Shown one piece after another: positions 26,317-34,480 of a DNA stretch of 43,173 nucleotides. Source of the stretch: Burkholderiales bacterium (GTDB taxonomy: Bacteria; Pseudomonadota; Gammaproteobacteria; Burkholderiales; Burkholderiaceae_C). Within the stretch, counting starts at the first letter, position 1, and each line of letters begins with the position of its first letter. Location: the NCBI GenBank assembly GCA_003963115.1, contig RXJQ01000003.1, forward strand, positions 1-43,173, in the 5' to 3' direction. Both the position numbers and the translations under genes were made by a program. Under the pieces are notes generated by a model. That model was not told where the DNA came from, searched no databases, and was given only the letters and a program-made list of their open reading frames with translations.

Positions 26317-27531
26317 ATGCCACCTTCTTCTCCCGTGACGGGCGCCAGCCTGCTGGAACGCTACCTGCCCATCCGCGCAACCAGCGAGGCCTTGTGCCGC
26401 CCCTTGGCCGTGGAAGACCACGTGCCGCAACCGGTGGTCTATGCCAGCCCGCCCAAATGGCATCTGGCTCACACGAGCTGGTTCTTCGAGACCTTCGTGC
26501 TGGCTCGCGTGCGGCCCAAACAGTCCCCATGGCATCCCCGCTATGCCTATCTCTTCAACAGCTATTACGAAACCGTGGGCGAGCGGGTTGCGCGCCAACA
26601 CAGAGGCCACCTGAGCCGCCCAACGGTTGATGAGATCTTGCACTATCGGCAGCACATCGACGAATGCATGGTGGCCTGCCTGCGCGAAAACCTGAGCCAT
26701 GAGGTGATGGAACTGATCGAGCTGGGCCTGCAACATGAGCAACAGCATCAGGAACTGCTGCTCACCGACATCAAGGCCATCCTGGGCGGCAACCCATTGC
26801 AGCCGCCTTATGCCAGCGGCCAGGTCGCGACATGGAACCTGGTGGATGAGCACCGCGCCACCGGCATGCAAGATGAGTCTGATTGGCTGGACATGGAGGG
26901 TGGTCTGCATGCCATGGGGCATGAAGGCGCAGGCTTTGCCTTTGACAACGAAGGCGGCCGGCACCTGCAGCACTTGCGGCCCTTTCAGATCCAGCGCCAG
27001 TTGGTCGACAACCTGGCCTACCTGGCCTTCATCGAAGACCGCGGCTACCAGCGCCCCGAGCTCTGGCACGCCGAAGGCTGGGACTGGCTGCAAGCCGAAG
27101 GCATCGAGGCGCCCATGTACTGGTCTCGCGATGAGCACGCCGTGCTAGGCTGGGCACACTACACCTTGACCGGGCCTCAAGCGCTGCTGCCTGGCACGCC
27201 CGTCACCCACATCAGCCACTATGAAGCACATGCCTTCGCGCAATGGGCTGGCTGTCGTCTGCCCACCGAGTTCGAATGGGAAGCGGCCCAGTCGCGCCTG
27301 CAATGGGGACAGCGTTGGGAATGGACCGCCAGTGCCTACCTGCCCTACCCCGGCTTTCGCCAGGCACCCGGCGCGGTCGGCGAATACAACGGCAAGTTCA
27401 TGGCCAATCAGATGGTGCTGCGAGGCGCCTCCTTCGCGACGCCGCCAGGCCATGCGCGCGCCACCTACCGCAACTTCTTCCACCCGCCGATGCGCTGGCA
27501 GTACACGGGTTTGCGGCTGGCTCGCGATTGA
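26317..27531 (+). CDS. egtB: ergothioneine biosynthesis sulfoxide synthase EgtB
   Basis: EgtB is the non-haem iron enzyme that joins a cysteine-type thiol to the imidazole of hercynine with oxygen. The N-terminal DinB-like domain supplies the iron triad: His52 (HLAHTSWFFE), His140 and His144 (LQHEQQHQELLL). The C-terminal formylglycine-generating-enzyme-like domain shows CRLPTEFEWEAA, WEWTASAYLPYPGF and VLRGASFATPPG. 404 residues from the ATG at 26317; the longer frame begins at a TTG. It is followed by egtD 38 bases later. Whether it uses cysteine or gamma-glutamylcysteine cannot be told, but no egtA or egtC is present here. Confidence 0.93.
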   Translation: MPPSSPVTGASLLERYLPIRATSEALCRPLAVEDHVPQPVVYASPPKWHLAHTSWFFETFVLARVRPKQSPWHPRYAYLFNSYYETVGERVARQHRGHLSRPTVDEILHYRQHIDECMVACLRENLSHEVMELIELGLQHEQQHQELLLTDIKAILGGNPLQPPYASGQVATWNLVDEHRATGMQDESDWLDMEGGLHAMGHEGAGFAFDNEGGRHLQHLRPFQIQRQLVDNLAYLAFIEDRGYQRPELWHAEGWDWLQAEGIEAPMYWSRDEHAVLGWAHYTLTGPQALLPGTPVTHISHYEAHAFAQWAGCRLPTEFEWEAAQSRLQWGQRWEWTASAYLPYPGFRQAPGAVGEYNGKFMANQMVLRGASFATPPGHARATYRNFFHPPMRWQYTGLRLARD

Positions 27532-27569
27532 AGACCATGCCAAAGATTCAACCTTGACGAGGCCCCCAC

Positions 27570-28571
27570 ATGTCGAACGCCCCCCCGCTCAATGAGCTGA
27601 CCCTGCGCGTCATTGCCGGCTTGAAGCAGACGCCCAAACGCCTGCCCGCCATGTACTTCTACGACGAGGAGGGCTCCAGGCTGTTCCAGCGCATCATGCA
27701 ATTGCCGGGCTACTATCTGACCGAGGCCGAGCGCGAGATCCTGACCCGCCAGTGGCCACGCTTGCTGGATGCTTTCGCACCCGATGGCCGCCCCTTCGAG
27801 CTGATCGAGCTGGGCAGCGGTGATGGCAGCAAGACCCTCGACCTGTGCGCGGCCTTCGCCCATGCCAAGGCAGACTTCGTCTACGTCCCCGTCGACATCT
27901 CGCCTCACGCACTCAACAGCCTGATCAGGAACTTCGATCAGCGCCTGCCAGGCCAGCAGGTGCGACCGCGCATGGGCGACTACTTCTATGGGTGGCACAG
28001 GCACAGCGACACGCACCGCCAGATCGTGATGTTCATGGGCAGCAACCTGGGCAACATGGATCGGGACGAGGCCCTGGGCTTTCTGCGCATGATCCGCAGC
28101 CACATGCAGGAAGGCGACGGCCTGTTGCTGGGCCTGGATCTGATGAAGAACCCGCACACCCTGCTGAACGCCTACAACGACCCTGATGGCGTGACGGCCG
28201 CCTTCAACCTCAACCTGCTCACGCGGCTCAACCGCGAGCTGGGCATGAACTTCCGGCTGGATCGCTTCAGTCACTACGCCAGCTACTCACCACTCGACGG
28301 CGCGGCCCGCAGCTTCCTGGTCAGCCAGGACTCGCAGACCGTGCACAGCACCCGTGTGGATTTGTCGCTGCGCTTCGAGGCCGGCGAGGTCATCTACACC
28401 GAGCAATCCCAGAAGTACAACCAGGCCATGATCCAGCAGATGGCACAGGACAGCGGCTTCGCTCCCGCACTGCACCTGCAAGATCCGCAAGGCCGCTACT
28501 GCGTGAGCTTCTGGCAGGCCATCAAGCCCGCGATAGTCAGGCACATGCTGCCGAACGCCAGCCATGCATAG
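27570..28571 (+). CDS. egtD: L-histidine N-alpha-methyltransferase EgtD
   Basis: EgtD trimethylates histidine to hercynine with three S-adenosylmethionines, the first step of ergothioneine synthesis. The 333-residue protein shows the SAM-binding ELGSGDGSKT near residue 75, VPVDISPHAL, and FMGSNLGNMDRDEA, with the typical N-terminal MYFYDEEGSRLFQRIMQLPGYYLTEAE. It is translated after egtB. Its last 76 bases overlap the 3' end of the convergent YeeE/YedE gene. Confidence 0.95.
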   Translation: MSNAPPLNELTLRVIAGLKQTPKRLPAMYFYDEEGSRLFQRIMQLPGYYLTEAEREILTRQWPRLLDAFAPDGRPFELIELGSGDGSKTLDLCAAFAHAKADFVYVPVDISPHALNSLIRNFDQRLPGQQVRPRMGDYFYGWHRHSDTHRQIVMFMGSNLGNMDRDEALGFLRMIRSHMQEGDGLLLGLDLMKNPHTLLNAYNDPDGVTAAFNLNLLTRLNRELGMNFRLDRFSHYASYSPLDGAARSFLVSQDSQTVHSTRVDLSLRFEAGEVIYTEQSQKYNQAMIQQMAQDSGFAPALHLQDPQGRYCVSFWQAIKPAIVRHMLPNASHA

Positions 28572-29494
28572 GGCCACAGCAAAGGCATCCCGACCAGGAT
28601 CAGGCCATCGTTGCCACCGGGGATGAGCAGGCTGCCCAGGCCCATGAATGCGCCACCCAGCAGGCAACGCAACCACAGGCTCGCGGGCACACGGCCACGC
28701 AAGTGCCAGGTCCACTTGCCCGCCCGCCAGCCGCCCAGCGCGGCACCGCCGAACAAGGCGGCTGCCAGCAGGGCCCGCATCCAGGTCTCGCGGGCCATGC
28801 CGGCCGCCCACTCGCTGAGCAGTTCGGTGTAGGCCCAAGGCCCGGCCATCAACATCATGGCCAGAAAGCTCAGGCCGATCACGATGGTGGCGGGCGCAGG
28901 TCGCCACAAGGCCGCCGCCATGTGGCGGGCGCGCTGGAAGATGGACCGTGTACTGGTTTCGCAAGACGTCCTCGACCAGGCCCGCAAGCCACCCACGCTC
29001 ACACGCACCACCAGCACAACCACCAGCAAGACCACAGCCCACCCAGGCAGGGCCAGCGCCGGCGCCATCTGAGGCGACACCGGTGCTGCCATGCTGGCCA
29101 GCACGCGCAGGAACAACCAACACCCGACAAAGAAGCCCAGAGGGGTGGCCACATAAGCCCACTCCCCATTGGACCAGCGCGCAATCGCACCGAACACGCA
29201 AGCCCGGTTGACATAGGCCCCACCGCCCAGCAGCACCCCGCCCAGCACGGTGCGCCAGCCAGCTTCATGCCCCATTGGCAGAGGCACCTGCCAGCCAGCA
29301 TGGCGCAACAACAGCGCACCCAGACCCACCCACAGCGCAGCTTCGGCTAGGCTGCCAAGCCGCTGCGCCCGGCGCTGGTTCACCACCTCGTCCACCGCAG
29401 CCACCGTGCAGGTGGCACCACGCTGGATGGCGAAGCCCATCAGCGCGGCAAACACAATGCTGCCAGGCAGCAGCAGGGCCATGCGTGCGTCCAT
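28496..29494 (-). CDS. YeeE/YedE-family membrane transporter
   Basis: A 332-residue inner-membrane protein with about nine hydrophobic spans and internal pseudo-symmetry. Key conserved spots are GFAIQRGATCTVAAVDEV, GGGAYVNRACVFGAIARWSNGEW and the late GGAFMGLGSLLIPGGNDGLILVGMP. Cysteines in the GATC and RACVFG motifs match those that pass sulfur compounds in the thiosulfate transporter TsuA. The substrate may be thiosulfate or another sulfur species. It starts 21 bases after the patatin stop, at the end of a five-gene series, and overlaps egtD tail to tail. A link to ergothioneine sulfur supply is tempting but unproved. Confidence 0.85.
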   Translation of the reverse strand: MDARMALLLPGSIVFAALMGFAIQRGATCTVAAVDEVVNQRRAQRLGSLAEAALWVGLGALLLRHAGWQVPLPMGHEAGWRTVLGGVLLGGGAYVNRACVFGAIARWSNGEWAYVATPLGFFVGCWLFLRVLASMAAPVSPQMAPALALPGWAVVLLVVVLVVRVSVGGLRAWSRTSCETSTRSIFQRARHMAAALWRPAPATIVIGLSFLAMMLMAGPWAYTELLSEWAAGMARETWMRALLAAALFGGAALGGWRAGKWTWHLRGRVPASLWLRCLLGGAFMGLGSLLIPGGNDGLILVGMPLLWPYAWLAFGSMCLTIAGLMACQKLTQ

Positions 29495-29515
29495 GATGAT
29501 CTGCCTTGCTCGCGG

Positions 29516-30658
29516 TCAGCGGATGTCGTGGATCACCACGCCGTCGCGTGGGTCCACGGCCTGCCGCCAGGGCGCTTGCTCGATGGCCCGCAGTGCATCT
29601 GCATGCCCCGCGGCCCAACGTGCGGTGATGCCCCGGTGCGTGAAGTCGATGTCCTTGGTCTGGTCCTCGTTGGGCAGGCGAGGCGCGGTCAATTGCACCA
29701 TGTGCATGGTCGTGCCGCAGCCCCACGAGGCCAGCTCCTTCACATCGGGATCACGATGGCATTCATCGGGCAAATGCTTGACCAGCTCGCGGATGATGTG
29801 GCGCAGCTTGTGGATCTTCTGCTGCTCGGCCACATGGCTGGCAGACCGGCTGGAGAACTGGATGTCCTTCTGGCGCCCATTGATCTGCCAGAGCGTTTCA
29901 GGTTCGGGACCCAGCGGGTTCCACAACTGAACCGAAAAGATCACCGAGTCCCGGCGCGGGTTGTCATCGAGCACGACTTCGGTCGGTGTGTTGGAGTAGA
30001 TGCCGCCATCCCAGTACGGTTCACCGTCGATGCGCACGGCCGGGAAAGCTGGCGGCAAGGCACCGGAAGCCATGACGTGCGCCAAGTGCAAGGGTGCGCG
30101 CTTGCTATCAAAGTAGGTCATGGCACCGGTGCGGGCATTCACGGCACCCACGGTCAGGCGCGTCGCCAGGCTGTCGAGGTAATCGGTGTCGATGAGATCC
30201 GTCAGCGTCTCTTGCAAGGGGGCCGTGCTGTAGTAGGCTGCGTGCTCGATGCCCACGGGCGCATGCGCACCCATCATGCCGGCCACGCTGGGCCGAAAGA
30301 AGCCCGGCAGACCACCACTGATGGTGCGCAGGTTGCTCATGACCTGGTTCACCCAGGCACCTGCCACACCGCCCTGGCCAGCGCCAAACCAGGCGGAGCC
30401 CTCGATCTCCATGCGGTCCCAGAACGCGTGCAGGCGCGCCATGCGCTGCTCGGGCGGGTTGCCCGCGATGATGGCGCCATTGATCGCCCCGATCGAGGTG
30501 CCCACCACCCAGTCGGGCTCGATGCCGGCCTCGTGCATCGCCTGGTACACGCCCAGCTGATAGGCACCCAGTGCGCCGCCGCCTTGCAGCACCAGCACCA
30601 CCTGGCCAGGCAAGTCATGAGATTGGGTTTGTTTCGGGATCGCATTGGTCTTGGCCAT
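29516..30658 (-). CDS. patatin-like phospholipase
   Basis: A 380-residue patatin-family acyl hydrolase starting at the ATG at 30658 with a strong AGGAGAAG site. The oxyanion loop QGGGALGAYQLG (about 25-36), nucleophile Ser55 in GTSIG and catalytic Asp217 in YWDGGIYSNTP are intact. The C-terminal segment after about residue 270 (QKDIQFSSRSASHVAEQQKIHKLR) is the DUF3734-like tail. No signal peptide, so it acts in the cytoplasm or at the membrane. In this series it follows 3-hydroxybutyrate dehydrogenase and an ECF factor; lipid or PHB-granule turnover is a reasonable but unproved role. Confidence 0.92.
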   Translation of the reverse strand: MAKTNAIPKQTQSHDLPGQVVLVLQGGGALGAYQLGVYQAMHEAGIEPDWVVGTSIGAINGAIIAGNPPEQRMARLHAFWDRMEIEGSAWFGAGQGGVAGAWVNQVMSNLRTISGGLPGFFRPSVAGMMGAHAPVGIEHAAYYSTAPLQETLTDLIDTDYLDSLATRLTVGAVNARTGAMTYFDSKRAPLHLAHVMASGALPPAFPAVRIDGEPYWDGGIYSNTPTEVVLDDNPRRDSVIFSVQLWNPLGPEPETLWQINGRQKDIQFSSRSASHVAEQQKIHKLRHIIRELVKHLPDECHRDPDVKELASWGCGTTMHMVQLTAPRLPNEDQTKDIDFTHRGITARWAAGHADALRAIEQAPWRQAVDPRDGVVIHDIR

Positions 30659-30708
30659 GACGGCTTCTCCTGTCTGCCTTTGTTGATCGAGTGTGTGCTT
30701 TTCGCGGT

Positions 30709-31239
30709 TCAAGTCAATGCCACCGCTTCACGCAGGCGGCGCCTCGTGCGATGCAGCATCACCGACAGGTTGCCCGCGCTGATGCCGAGCGTCTTGCAGA
30801 CCTCCTGAGTATCGAGCTCCATGCAGTCCCGCAGCACGAAGGCCTTGGCTTGCTGTGCGGGCAGCGACCGCAGGCAGGCATCGAAACGAATCAGCATCTG
30901 CTTTTCCTGCACGCAAGCGGCCGGGTCACGCCATTCGACGGCCGCGTGGCCAGGCTGCACCCCGTCATCGGGCAACTCGTCGCCCTCATCGCTGGGCAGG
31001 CTCGTGATGGCCTGCGAACCATGGTGGCGCAACTGGTCCACCAGCTTGTGCTTGAGTACGCCAACCAGCCAGGTACGCAGTTGCGAATGCCCCGCAAAGG
31101 CCATGGGCCGCTCCAGCGCCGCCAGGATGGTGTCCGACACGGCATCTTCGGCCCAAGCCTCGTTACGCAGCTTGCGGCGCGCCAGGCTCACCAGTTGCGG
31201 CCGCAACGCCGCCACCTGTTCATTGAAGTTCTGATACAT
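30709..31239 (-). CDS. ECF-type sigma-70 family factor
   Basis: A 176-residue sigma factor with region 2 (residues about 10-75: AWAEDAVSDTILAALERP ... RTWLVGVLKHKLVDQLR) and region 4 (about 115-172: LPAQQAKAFVLRDCMELDTQEV, then ISAGNLSVMLHRTRRRLRE). GAGG precedes the ATG. It lies 11 bases after the bdhA stop and about 50 before the patatin start, inside a compact series. No anti-sigma gene (zinc-binding or membrane) is beside it, so its control is unclear. Target promoters cannot be deduced from one window. Confidence 0.9.
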   Translation of the reverse strand: MYQNFNEQVAALRPQLVSLARRKLRNEAWAEDAVSDTILAALERPMAFAGHSQLRTWLVGVLKHKLVDQLRHHGSQAITSLPSDEGDELPDDGVQPGHAAVEWRDPAACVQEKQMLIRFDACLRSLPAQQAKAFVLRDCMELDTQEVCKTLGISAGNLSVMLHRTRRRLREAVALT

Positions 31240-31250
31240 GACGGCCTCGC

Positions 31251-32033
31251 TCAGTGCAGGGTCCAGCCGCCATCCATCGCAATGGCGGCACCGGTCATCG
31301 ACGCGGCCTGCTCCGAGGCCAGGAACACGGCCAGGGCGGCCAGCTCTTCCACCTGCACAAAGGCCTTGCGTGCCTGGTGCGAGAGCATCACATCACGCAC
31401 CACCTGCTCAGGCGATATGCCATGCACCTTGGCCTGGTCGGCGATCTGCTGCTCCACAAGCGGCGTCTTGACGTAGCCCGGGCAGATGGTATTGCTGGTA
31501 ATGCCATCGTTGGCCACCTCGATGGCCACGGTCTTGGACAGCCCGATCAGGCCGTGTTTGGCCGCCACATAGGCCGACTTGAACGGCGAGGCCGTCAGGC
31601 CATGGGCCGAGGCCACATTGATGATGCGGCCAAAGCCCCGCGCCTTCATGCCGGGCAGCACGGCCTTGATGAGGTGGTAGGCCGACGAGAGGTTGATCGC
31701 GATGATCGCGTCCCATTTCTCATCGGGGAAGGACTCGATGGGCGCCACATGCTGCACACCCGCGTTGTTGACGATGATGTCCACCTGGCCGAAGACCTCG
31801 ATGGCCAGCCTGGCCAGCGCACGCACCTGTTCGGGCTTGCTCATGTCGGCCGGGTCGTAGAGGACCTTGACGCCAAAGGTACTGGCCATCTCCTGGCGGA
31901 TCTGCTCGATCTCCTCGGCCCGGCCAAAGCCGTTGAGGACGACGTTGGCGCCCTGCGCGGCAAAAGCGCGCGCGATGCCCAGGCCGATGCCCGAAGTGGA
32001 GCCGGTGACGATGACGGAACGGTTTTTCAACAT
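31251..32033 (-). CDS. bdhA: D-3-hydroxybutyrate dehydrogenase
   Basis: BdhA oxidises D-3-hydroxybutyrate to acetoacetate with NAD+, the step after PHB depolymerisation. The 260-residue short-chain dehydrogenase shows the nucleotide loop TGSTSGIG (10-17), NNAG (89-92), and catalytic Ser142, Tyr155 and Lys159. AHGLTASPFKSAYVAAKHG and the ICPGYVKTPLVE loop are characteristic of 3-hydroxybutyrate dehydrogenases. It begins nine bases after the NDH-2 stop, so NADH producer and NADH oxidase are co-transcribed. Identification is strong. Confidence 0.93.
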   Translation of the reverse strand: MLKNRSVIVTGSTSGIGLGIARAFAAQGANVVLNGFGRAEEIEQIRQEMASTFGVKVLYDPADMSKPEQVRALARLAIEVFGQVDIIVNNAGVQHVAPIESFPDEKWDAIIAINLSSAYHLIKAVLPGMKARGFGRIINVASAHGLTASPFKSAYVAAKHGLIGLSKTVAIEVANDGITSNTICPGYVKTPLVEQQIADQAKVHGISPEQVVRDVMLSHQARKAFVQVEELAALAVFLASEQAASMTGAAIAMDGGWTLH

Positions 32034-32042
32034 GGTGCTCTC

Positions 32043-33326
32043 CTAGCATTGCGTGGTGGAATCGACTTCATGGGTGCGCGTGAAGCGCAGGTGGGTGATG
32101 TCGGCGGGGAAGAACAGGCTCCAGGTCCACTCGACCCAGATGCGCAGCTTTCGCCCGAAGCTGGGCATGCGTGACAGGTAATAGGCCCGCCACAGGAGCC
32201 AAGCCGACAGTCCGCTCAGGTGCAGGCCGAAGGCATCGGCCACACCCTTGTGGTGGCCCGTTGTGGCCATCATTCCTTTGGATCTGTAGCTGAAAGGCTG
32301 TGTGGTGTGGCCCTTGAGATGCGCCACCAGGTTGTCGGCCAGATGCCGCGCCTGGGCCACCGCGAACTGCGCCGTGGGTGGCGACACGCCGCCGTCCACG
32401 GCATTGGGCACGGCCGCGCAGTCACCCAGCGCCCAGACATCGCGCGCAGTGTCCACAGCGCAATCGGGCAAGGTCTGGATGCGGCCCCGCAGCACCGGCA
32501 AGCCCAGTTGCTGAGCCACCGGATTGATGCGCGTGCCCACGGTGCAGATCACGGTCCGTGCCGACAGTCGACTGCCGTCGGCCAAGGTGACGCTGCTACC
32601 GTCCACCTGCACCACACGCGCACCAACCCGCACGTCCACGCCGCGCTGCATGAGCGAACGACCGGCGGCCAGGCCAAGTGGTGCGGGCAACTCCGGCAAG
32701 AGGCGCTCACCGTCGTGCAGCAGGGTCACGCTCAACTCGCCACACCGGATACCAGGGTAGTAGCGCTGCCCTTCGCGCATGAAGTCGGCCAGGGCACCGG
32801 CCACCTCCACACCAGAAAAGCCGCCACCCACCACCACGATGTGGCCATGCTCGCGGCGAGCCGGGTCGCCCTCTTCGCACAGTTCCACACTGGCCATGCG
32901 CTGCAAGACCTTGTTGCGGATGTGCAAGGCGTCACCCACCAGTTTTAAGGGCAGGCCGTGCTCGGCCATGCCGGGGAGGATGTCAATGTGGGCTCTCGTG
33001 CCGAAGGCCAGCACCAGGTGTGCAAAGCGCAGGTCCAACTGCCCCGTCAAGGTCGTGCAACGCAGGCGCCTGGCACTGCGCTCCACCTCGGTCAAACGCC
33101 CCATGATGAAGCGGGTGCGCGTGAGCATCGGGCGCAGGGGCGCGATCACATGTTCCGGGAACACCGCCGCGCCCACCACTTCCGGCAGCATGGGGTTGAA
33201 GGTGGTGTAACTCTCCTCGCTGATCAGCACCAGTTGCCAGTCCTGCGGCAATCGCTTTTCCAGCGCGCGCACCAGGGTGGTTCCCGCGAAGCCGCCGCCC
33301 ACCACCACAAGGGTCCTGTCCTGCAT
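32043..33326 (-). CDS. type II NADH:quinone oxidoreductase (NDH-2 family)
   Basis: A 427-residue FAD protein that probably oxidises NADH and reduces quinone without pumping protons. The start at 33326 has GGAGG at proper distance; an ATG at 33338 lacks one. FAD loop GGGFAG (10-15), NAD loop VVVGGGFSGVEVAGAL (about 165), the ALGDCAA flavin motif near 300 and QFAVAQARHLADNL are visible. The C-terminal amphipathic region (SRMPSFGRKLRIWVEWTWSLFF) fits the membrane attachment of NDH-2. It is first in the series with bdhA, divergent from a LysR regulator. Confidence 0.88.
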   Translation of the reverse strand: MQDRTLVVVGGGFAGTTLVRALEKRLPQDWQLVLISEESYTTFNPMLPEVVGAAVFPEHVIAPLRPMLTRTRFIMGRLTEVERSARRLRCTTLTGQLDLRFAHLVLAFGTRAHIDILPGMAEHGLPLKLVGDALHIRNKVLQRMASVELCEEGDPARREHGHIVVVGGGFSGVEVAGALADFMREGQRYYPGIRCGELSVTLLHDGERLLPELPAPLGLAAGRSLMQRGVDVRVGARVVQVDGSSVTLADGSRLSARTVICTVGTRINPVAQQLGLPVLRGRIQTLPDCAVDTARDVWALGDCAAVPNAVDGGVSPPTAQFAVAQARHLADNLVAHLKGHTTQPFSYRSKGMMATTGHHKGVADAFGLHLSGLSAWLLWRAYYLSRMPSFGRKLRIWVEWTWSLFFPADITHLRFTRTHEVDSTTQC

Positions 33327-33495
33327 GATCGCCTCCATCCGTTTTCAATGGAGCGAAGCTTAGAAAGCCAGCGCTTGCGTGGGAAATGGGATGAATTCAT
33401 CATGCGATACACAGCGGTTATGAGCGTATGGCTACACTCGCTGCCACGAGCCCCCAATCACCCCGAAATGCGCTGCCCTCAGGAGGAAAAACCGC
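33327..33495. promoter_or_regulatory. divergent control region, NDH-2 operon and LysR gene
   Basis: A perfect 12-bp palindrome GATGAATTCATC lies at 33390-33401. Just beyond it is an imperfect dyad GCGATAC (33404-33410) and GTATGGC (33425-33431), 6 of 7 bases complementary. Both sit where a divergent LysR protein would bind. No strong -35/-10 pair was identified. AGGAGG for the LysR gene is at 33481-33486. Confidence 0.45.
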
Positions 33496-34380
33496 ATGGA
33501 GCTCTACCAGATCCGCTATTTCCTGGCCGTGGTCGACACCCAGAATTTCACGCGGGCGTCGGAGCGCTGCTTCGTTTCCCAGCCTGCCTTGACCAAGGCC
33601 ATCAAGCGCCTGGAAGAAGTCATGGGCGGGCGCCTGTTCGACCGCACCCGCAGCCCCGTGGTATTGACCGATCTGGGCCGCGCCGTGCTGCCCAATTTCA
33701 GGCAGATCTTCGAGACGGCCAACCAGACCCGTGAGCAGGCCCGCCGCCTCTCGCGCGAGCAAAAGGAGCTGGTGCGCATTGGCGTGATGTGCACCATCGA
33801 CTTCGACATGATCCTGCCCGGCTTCGCCCAGTGCCAGGATGGCCCGCTGTCCATCGACATGAGCTTTCGCGAAGGCAACCTCGAAGCCCTCACCGACGCG
33901 CTGGACCGCAACGACATCGACCTGGGCGTGATGTGCTCCCCCTACGAAACACCCAAGCGATTCACCACCCAGCCGCTGTTTCGCGAGCACTATGTGGTGG
34001 CCATCGGCAACGACCACCGTTTCAACGGCCGCACGCACATCGACATGAGCGAGCTCAACCGAGAACGCTATTGCGAGCGCATCCACTGCGAGTTCTCGAA
34101 CTACATTGAGCGCCTGATGCGTGACCGGGGCGTGGATGTCGACGTCGTGCAGCAGTCGCCTCGCGAGGACTGGATCCAGGCCATGGTGCGCTCGAACTTC
34201 GGGATCGCCTTCATGCCCGAGTCCATCGCGCGCGAAGCCGGCCTGGCCTTCGTCTACACAGGAGATTGCGTGATCGAACGCGAGGTCAGTATCCTGCTGC
34301 AGGCGGAGCAGCCGGTGTCGCCCGCCCAGCAGGCCGTCGTCGATTCGCTGGCGGCCTACAACTGGGTTCCCGCAGACTGA
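33496..34380 (+). CDS. LysR-family transcriptional regulator
   Basis: A 294-residue regulator. The N-terminal winged helix is clear (MELYQIRYFLAVVDTQNFTRASERCFVSQ, then PALTKAIKRLEE). The effector domain follows from about 92 (VRIGVMCTIDFDMILPGF) to the end. GGAGGAAAA precedes the ATG. Divergence from the NDH-2/bdhA series suggests that series is its target and that a metabolite of that pathway could be the effector; this is inference from the usual LysR layout. A single cysteine, Cys99, in the start of the effector domain is not enough to propose redox sensing. Confidence 0.92.
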   Translation: MELYQIRYFLAVVDTQNFTRASERCFVSQPALTKAIKRLEEVMGGRLFDRTRSPVVLTDLGRAVLPNFRQIFETANQTREQARRLSREQKELVRIGVMCTIDFDMILPGFAQCQDGPLSIDMSFREGNLEALTDALDRNDIDLGVMCSPYETPKRFTTQPLFREHYVVAIGNDHRFNGRTHIDMSELNRERYCERIHCEFSNYIERLMRDRGVDVDVVQQSPREDWIQAMVRSNFGIAFMPESIAREAGLAFVYTGDCVIEREVSILLQAEQPVSPAQQAVVDSLAAYNWVPAD

Positions 34381-34480
34381 ATCACCCTGGCTTGGTCGAC
34401 ATCAAGGGCCCACCGCGAAAGCCGCCCCAAAATCCCCTAAGCTCCATGCCTTGACAGCCCTGCAAGAAAGGTTTTCCGTG

